Below the pieces are notes generated by a model, which was given only the letters and a program-made list of their open reading frames with translations, searched no databases and was not told the DNA's origin. From Corydoras sp. C115 (taxonomy: Eukaryota; Chordata; Actinopteri; Siluriformes; Callichthyidae): a stretch of 64,000 bases of DNA. Location: the NCBI GenBank assembly GCA_019802505.1, contig JAFMOC010000002.1:1448501-1512500 (forward strand), in the 5' to 3' direction. Both the position numbers and the translations under genes were made by a program. Shown here in pieces: positions 43,188-51,684 of this stretch; the stretch's first letter is position 1; every line of letters starts with the position of its first letter.

Positions 43188-46100
43188 CTATGTTGTTAAA
43201 AAGTCTCTGCTCTGGATTAGTTTGTTGCGCTGTTCTGTTTTGTTTCTTTTGTTGTTTTCGCGGGTAGCCATATCTCTCTCCCGTTCTCCCTTCCTTTCTC
43301 TCCTGGTCTCTTTGTTTCCTTTCTCTTTCCGATTGTTGTGGTTCTTTCGTTCTCCTTTATGTGCCCCCCTGTCTGCTTTGCCTACAACAAACAAAGTGAA
43401 TGTTAGAAAGTTAATATTATATATAAGAGATTTGAGAGTTTTTATGACTCACAATTACAAAAGATTTAGCATCCTGACTATAATATGAAATCTTTTAAAA
43501 CTTTAGCAATTACTTAATATTGAACACATTAGGCTTTTAATTAAATATGTCTGTACACATTCAATGAATCAAGACCATATGCAAAGGCTACAATTCAAAT
43601 CAGACTTTTGTACAGGCAACAACTATGTGGTGATATCAGTCAGTGTGCTGCAACAGGCACACTGTAAAGGCCTCTCTGCACTTGTTTTAGAAAGTTGAAA
43701 ATGTTCAATGACCCTGGCTTTTGGAAAACATAATATTTTCTAATAAACCTTCCCTAGAACCTTAACCAGAATTGATAATGAAAATAGTGGAATATAGGAA
43801 ATATATTTTCTGATTCACTGTACATAAAACAACCACAAGATGACAGTCTTGCACAAATACACTAAACACTGGGCAATTGGCTAAACATGCATTTTTCTGA
43901 CCTGCGTTTTTTCCAAGATAGATGACCTTTAAATAAATTATGTTGATGTTACTTTATCTGGTGTTACTCAATGCTCCCAGTGAGCCAATTCTGATTCTTG
44001 TTGCTTATCAGTGGGTGAGTGGAGCAAGACTGAGCTGTGTTGTGTGGAGGTTTCGAAAAGTGCTGAGGTGGAAACAGAGCTGACTCCCCACTTGCATCCC
44101 TCCACTCAGACTCGATTAATCAGCACCACTCTCTCTGTAACTGGGGAGGGTGAATAAGGACAGCTTGCCTGCAGCAACCGACACAAACCCATGTATTTCT
44201 AGGGTTCAACCAAAGTGATTGGATGCCCTAACACAAGAAGTAAGAAAACTTCAGTGTTGCCTACCATGCGATCCATCACCCAAAAGTCAGGCTTATTTTA
44301 AAAGAACAGTCTCATTTTAGTAGCAAAGCAGATCGAGCATTCCCCTCGAGCATGCTTTTACTCACACACAATCCTCCCCCTTTCCTCCATCCTGGCTCTT
44401 TATACACAGGAAGTCCCCTCTGCACACATTGTTTTCTTTGACATAACGATTAGAGATTAGTGGATTAGCCATAATCTCTGTGTTTCCTACAAACCAAGCT
44501 GCAACTACACCAGGGTGCTGCCTGAATCATTATGGACATTTTTACTGGGGCACATTCAGCTTAGGTCCTGCTTAGATCCTGTCTAGTATTACTGTAAACT
44601 GTGGAGTGATACATTAATACTAAATGGGATATTGTTATATAGTCACTTTCTTCAGGAATATCACATCACAAGCATCTGGTCATCAGCATCATTGCAGATG
44701 GAAGACCTTGTTAGAGGATCTAAATGAGAATTGGCTCTAGTCTTCACATATTTATTTTCAACAAACTATCTGGTGCCTAAATTCACAGTACTCAAAATCA
44801 TGTTGCAACCCTTAAAAGCAAACATGCTCCCAGATATATTACAACACATTGCAACAGAAAATACATAATCTGGCACTAATCATTTTATATTTTATTTTAT
44901 TTTTTATTGTTATTATTATTAACAAAAATGTGGCTTGAAGTTGAGATCTCAGACAGGTGTTATTTTAGAGGTCATAATGGCAGAACATTGAAAATCCCAT
45001 TTTAGTGCAGGATGCCAATCATACCATGCCAGAATTGTGCTCATCACTATTTTCATATTTCCAAATCCAGAAATGACACAGGACTTGATGTCACAGTAAC
45101 ATTAATGAGGAAGTGAACAGGCATGCTGTCGTCTGGGGGCATTTAGCAGGAGCCAGGCAGGGATTATGGGCTCTGCTTTGTCTCATAATAGGAATGTCCT
45201 GGGTTTCATCACCTTGTTGTGACTGTCATACGAGGGACAAATAGAAGGTCAGTGATATGTAGAATAAGTTATAGTGAAGGTGACGTGTTTATTATTGAAA
45301 CAAGCTTTGTATCAATTTTATCATCATTACACAAATTTCAAATACATTGTAAAAAAACTAATTGTAAGTAAAATGTTAATGCAATTCATTGTAGATTACA
45401 TGCTATTTATTATTATATGAACCCTAAAAATATATTTAAAAAGCATTGGTCAAAACTGAAAATGGACTATCAGACTGCTTTTACATTGGCAAAGGAGTAA
45501 GACCATATCAGTTAACCTGTACACTAAACATCATGGTAAAAGCAGGAGAGAAGAAAGATGTTGAAGGATTCAAAAACTATTTATATGCAGATGACATAAC
45601 TCTCATTGCAGAAAATATGAAGGACCGAAAGGTTTAATAAAGAATGGCCAAAAGTCATGGTTACAGGAAAAACATCAACTTTAACACTGATGGAAGGGAT
45701 GAGGAATTGGTAGACAAATTTTGCCTGAATATGAATTTTAGGACAAATAAATGGGTTAACATCAAGCCTCACTTGACAGAAAAAATAAAGAAAAAAAACA
45801 AAAACAACAAAAAACAAAAAACAAAAAAAACAAAAAAAACCCCAAAACAAGTATAATATACAAAGGATCCAGACGTTAGAAAATATGCCACAGACTGACA
45901 CCTGGCAGAGGAAGAATGATGTCACTGGAAAAAAAGCTTTAGTGTTGTTTCATCTGACCACAGTACACTGTCCCAAAACCTTTGTGGCTTGTCCCACATG
46001 ACTTTTGGCATACTGCAGTCGAAGTCAGCAAGTGGGGTGCGCCTGGGAGTTCTGGCATGGAGGTCTTCGTTATGAATTTTAGGACAAATAAATGGGTTAA

Positions 46101-46951
46101 CATCAAGCCTCACTTGACAGCTTCAAGTAAATCATAAGCCTGGTTCTTCCTCCTCCAAACAAGTCCATTGTCCCAAAAAATTTAATCTGACCACAGTACA
46201 CTGTCCCAAAACCTTTGTGGCTTGTCCACATGACTTTTGGCATACTGCAGTCGACTTTTCTTGTTCTTTGGAGTCAGCAAGGGGGTGCGCCTGGGAGTTC
46301 TGGCATGGAGGTCTTCGTTACATCTGACAGGTCTTTTTTCAGTTCCTTAGCAGTCACGCGGGGATTTTTCTCCACATTACGCTTCAGGTAGCGCACAGCA
46401 GTCGCGGTCAGGATCTTCTTTCTGCCACGACCAGGTAACGTTTCCACTGTGCCCTTTAACTTGAACTTGCGAATGATACTTCCGATAGTGTCTCTTGGAA
46501 TATTTAACAACTTCGCAATCTTTTTATATCCATTGCCATTCTTGTGAAGAGCAATAACCTCTTCTCTTGTCTTCTGGGACCATTCTCTTGCCTTCACCAA
46601 AAAACACACCAGTAATGTCTAGAAGGAGCTGAGTATCACAGTCCTTTTAAATCTGCCTAATTGGTGCTTATCATGCTTGATTGCTGCTCGTTGACATCCA
46701 CAGGCGTTTTCAATACCTGATTGAAAACACTGGAATGAACCTCTGTTCTTATGAGTGGTAGTTGTAAAGGGTTGAATAATTGTGTCAATGAAGAAATCAC
46801 AAAAAGGCCATTTAATACTTTATATGATGCTATCTTAGTTGCATTTAGTTCTTTAACAAGTCCTTGTAAGATATTATGAACACAATTACAAATGTGCACT
46901 GAATTCCATAAAACCCTTCGCAGCATTGGGGGTTGAATAAATTGATCACAA

Positions 46952-47013
<62 letters not shown>

Positions 47014-48228
47014 TCACCGGCCACTTTATTAGGTACACCATTCTAGTAACGGGTTGGACCCCCTTTTGCCTTCCGAACTGCTTCAATTCTTCGTGGCATA
47101 GATTCAACAAGGTGTTGGAAGCATTCCTCAGAGAGTTTGGTCCATATTGACATGATGGCATCACACAGTTGCCGCAGATTTGTCGGCTGCACATCCATGA
47201 TGCGAATCCCCCGTTCCATCACATCCCAAAGATGCTCTATTGGATTGAGATCTGTTGACTGTGGAGGCCATTTGAGTACAGTGAACTCATTGTCATGTTC
47301 AAGAAACCAGTCTGAGATGATTCCAGCTTTATGACATGGCGCATTATCCTGCTGAAAGTAGCCATCAGATGTTGGGTACATTGTGGTCATAAAGGGATGG
47401 ACATGGTCAGCAACAATACTCAGGTAGGCTGTGGCGTTGCAACGATGCTCAATTGGTACCAAGGGGCCCAAAGAGTGCCAAGAAAATATTCCCCACACCA
47501 TGACACCACCACCACCAGCCTGAACCGTTGATACAAGGTAGGATGGATCCATGCTTTCATGTTGTTGACGCCAAATTCTGACCCTACCATCCGAATGTCG
47601 CAGCAGAAATCGAGACTCATCAGACCAGGCAACATTTTTCCAATCTTCTATTGTCCAATTTCGATGAGCTTGTGCAAATTGTAGCCTCAGTTTCCTGTTC
47701 TTAGCTGAAAGGAGTGGCACCCGGTGTGGTCTTCTGCTGCTGTAGCCCATCTGCCTCAAAGTTCGACGTACTGTGCATTCAGAGATGCTCTTCTGCCTAC
47801 CTTGGTTGTAACGGGTGGCTATTTGAGTCACTGTTGCCTTTCTATCAGCTCGAACCAGTCTGGCCATTCTCCTCTGACCTCTGGCATCAACAAGGCATTT
47901 CCGCCCACAGAACTGCCGCTCACTGGATGTTTTTTCTTTTTCGGACCATTCTCTGTAAACCCTAGACATGGTTGTGCGTGAAAATCCCAGTAGATCAGCA
48001 GTTTCTGAAATACTCAGACCAGCCCTTCTGGCACCAACAACCATATCACGTTCAAAGGCACTCAAATCACCTTTGTTCCCCATACTGATGCTCGGTTTGA
48101 ACTGCAAGAGGTTGTCTTGACCATGTCTACATGCCTAAATGCACTGAGTTGCCGCCATGTGATTGGCTGATTAGAAATTAAGTATTAACGAGCAGTTGGA
48201 CAGGTGTACCTAATAAAATGGCTGGTGA

Positions 48229-48321
<93 letters not shown>

Positions 48322-48892
48322 TTATAATTTTTATTTAGCCATATACAAAAACACAATTAAATATTATGGCTTTTATCATTTGTCATTTGTGACTTCAAAT
48401 TTAATTTAGGTTGTCAGACTGGGGGATGTTGATTCAAATTGAAAAACTGGAACTACTTGGGGGCGGCATGGTGACATAGTGGTTAGCATGTTCGCCACTC
48501 AGCGCTAGGGATTCCTGGTTCGAATCCCAATCTGGGTGGACTCTCCCCGTGTCCATGTGGGTTTCCTCCTACAGTCCAAAAACATGGATCAAGGTCAATT
48601 GAATTCTCCAGATTACCCCATATAGAGTGTGTTTGGGTCTGTGTGTGTGAGTGAGTGTGTGCCCAGTGATAGATTGGCACTGTGTCCTGCCCAGCGCCCG
48701 AAACTTTCTACCCTGGATGGGCACCCCCTCCCCCAATGGATGAATGGAACTACTTGGGACAGGGAAGGTGAGTGCTGTTTCACAAGGTTGGACAGACATT
48801 CATTAGATAGTCATATAATATTTTGCTAAGCAGTACACATTGAGCATCAAACATTTGTTAATTAAAAAAAAAATATAAAATTAGCTCAAACT

Positions 48893-48976
<84 letters not shown>

Positions 48977-51596
48977 TATACCTGTTTTTTTTAGGATCTA
49001 ACTTAAGTCTTTTTAATCGCATTATTTAATGTTCAGATTTTATAGGATGTGAAGTAGGTGGAGTGACTGGCATACTGGTTCTAGATTTCAATAAACTTCA
49101 TCAGAATGTAGGTTATGCAGTGTCAGGAAATAAAAAATGACAAGTATAGGAAAGTGAAATGCCTGAAAAGAAGAAAACTAAAGTTGTATGTATGGGGGTA
49201 GAGGGGGAGGATGTATCAGTGTCATAGGGTTGCATTGGGATTACTCAAAACTGGCGGGGGTCAGACCACTGACCCTGTTGGTGTACTCAGAACATAAACA
49301 TGGATGGGCCAGAGCCCTGGCAGATAATTAGTGCTCAGTTGATGTTCCAGGAGCTGGAGCAGCTGGGTAATCACAGGAGCAGGAGAGGTCAATAACCGAG
49401 TCTGCAGTGTGTAACACGCACCCTTGCTGGCGGCCCCAATGAAACAACATCATGCCGACTCCTCACTATGCGCCGCAAAAATCCCTCCAGGCAAAAACTG
49501 TGTGTGTGAGTGTGAGCGTGAGTGTATGTGTTTCCTTACTGAAAAAAATGCACAGAGAGGCGACAGAGGGACTTGGTATTTCTCAGTCTCGCAAAATATG
49601 TATTTGTTGTAAGATAAAAAGGCATTATGTCTTATAGTCCAGCAAAGATGATTTAAAAAGTTTGACAGACTCTCTAGGGCAAGGGAATTTGATGAGGAAA
49701 GTGGTTGTGAAGCCAGTCTGCTATTTATCATGTTGCACAGTTCTGTGCTCTAAACTCTCCGATCTAAGCAAAGAAAAATTCAAAACATAATCATCTAAAT
49801 ATGCTTTAGCAATGAAATCTTCTTTTTTATTTATTTATTTTTTGCTTAGTACTGTTTTACTAAAAAAAATACTAGGGGGGTGGGGTGCGGGGTGGTTCTC
49901 CATGCCCATCCAGGGGAGAAATTTTGGGCACTGGGTTGATATACCCAGGACAGGGTACTAAACTATCACTAGGCACACATTCCCTCACACTGACACTGAC
50001 ATGCACACACACTATATAGAGGTAAATTTATATTTAGATGATGTGGAAGATTTTTGTTTTGTGTTGTTTCTCTCACCTTGCTAAGATAATTTCCCTCCCC
50101 GCCCCAAAAAAAAAAACCCCAAAATTGACCAGTTATGCTTAAATTAACATTTACACCATTTGCAGGAAACATCATCACAAGTCCAGGTTAAGCTAATCCA
50201 AGAAGGGACTACATATGAGTTTTATCTATTATATTCAGTATTTAATATGTAAATATAAATAATAGGGCGGCATGGTGGCTTAGTGGTTAGCACGTTTGCC
50301 TCTCAGCACTATGGATTCCCGGTTTGAATCCCCATCTGGTTGGAGTTTCCATGTTCTCCCCGTGTCCCCGTGGGTTTCCTGTGTGAGTGAGTGTGTGCCC
50401 AGCGATAGATTGGTGCCCTGTCCTGGGTGTATCTGCCCAGCGCCCGAAACGTTCTCCACTGGATGGGCATGGGGAAACCCCCCACGACCCTAATATAGGA
50501 TAAAGTGGAAGATAATGGATGAATGGATGGAATATAAATAATATATTCATTCATTCATCTCCCGCTTTATCCTCTATTAGGGTCGCGGTGAGGTTCCCCA
50601 TGCCCATCCAAGGGAGAACATCTCGGGCGCTGGGCAGATAGACCCAGGACAGGGCGCCAATCCATCACTGGGCACACACTCACTCACACAGACATACTCT
50701 ATATGGGGCAATTCAATTGACTTGATCCATGTTTTTGGACTGTGGGAGGAACCCGGAGAACCCGGAGGAAACCCACGCAGACACGGGGAGAACATGGAAA
50801 CTCCACCCAGATGGGGATTCGAACCGGGAATCCCTAGCGCTGAGAGGCGAACGTGCTAACCACTAAGCCACCGTGACGCCTAAATAATATAATATAATAT
50901 AATATAATATAATATAATATAATATAATATAATATAATATAATATAATATAATATAATATAATATAATATAATATATGAAAAACTATTTTACATACATCA
51001 TATTGTTGACAAATGGTCAAGACAAAAGTGAAAATTGATTATATTAAATTCGTAAATTCGGGTGTAGTTAAGGCTGATGTTGAATATTTTCATTTGCCAT
51101 TTATTTTCTAAATGTAATTCAATTAAATTAGCAACTTTTCTGGCTCTGTCACTATATCTTCAGAAATTGATGCTGTCTCATTTCTTGTTCTACTGGATTT
51201 GATACTGTGAATTAAGCTGTCTTACTAGGCAGACAAGAAAACATGGTGGTCATCAAGGATTCTGCACTAAGCTTGTTTAATCCTTCTTGACAGACTGATA
51301 TCAGTTTGTTGATGTTAATAGGTAATGTTCTGTCAAATGAAATATGGCATACCACAATGATCGGTCTTTGGGTCTAGTACGGGGAGGGGGGGGGGAGTCC
51401 CCATGCCCATCCAGGGGAGAACGTTTCTCCCCTGGGTAATTTGGAGAATTCAATTGACCTTGATCCATGATTTTGGACTGTGGGAGGAAACCGGAGAACC
51501 CGGAGGAAACCCACATGGACACGGGGAGAACATGGAAACCCAGATCGAACAAGGAATCCCTAGTGATGAGAGACGAAAGTGCTAACCACTAAGCCA

Positions 51597-51684
<88 letters not shown>

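Noticed and set aside
43222..43488. Plus-strand 88-residue hydrophobic frame
   Set aside because: Antisense shadow of the Lys/Arg-rich last exon of the R-spondin-like gene.
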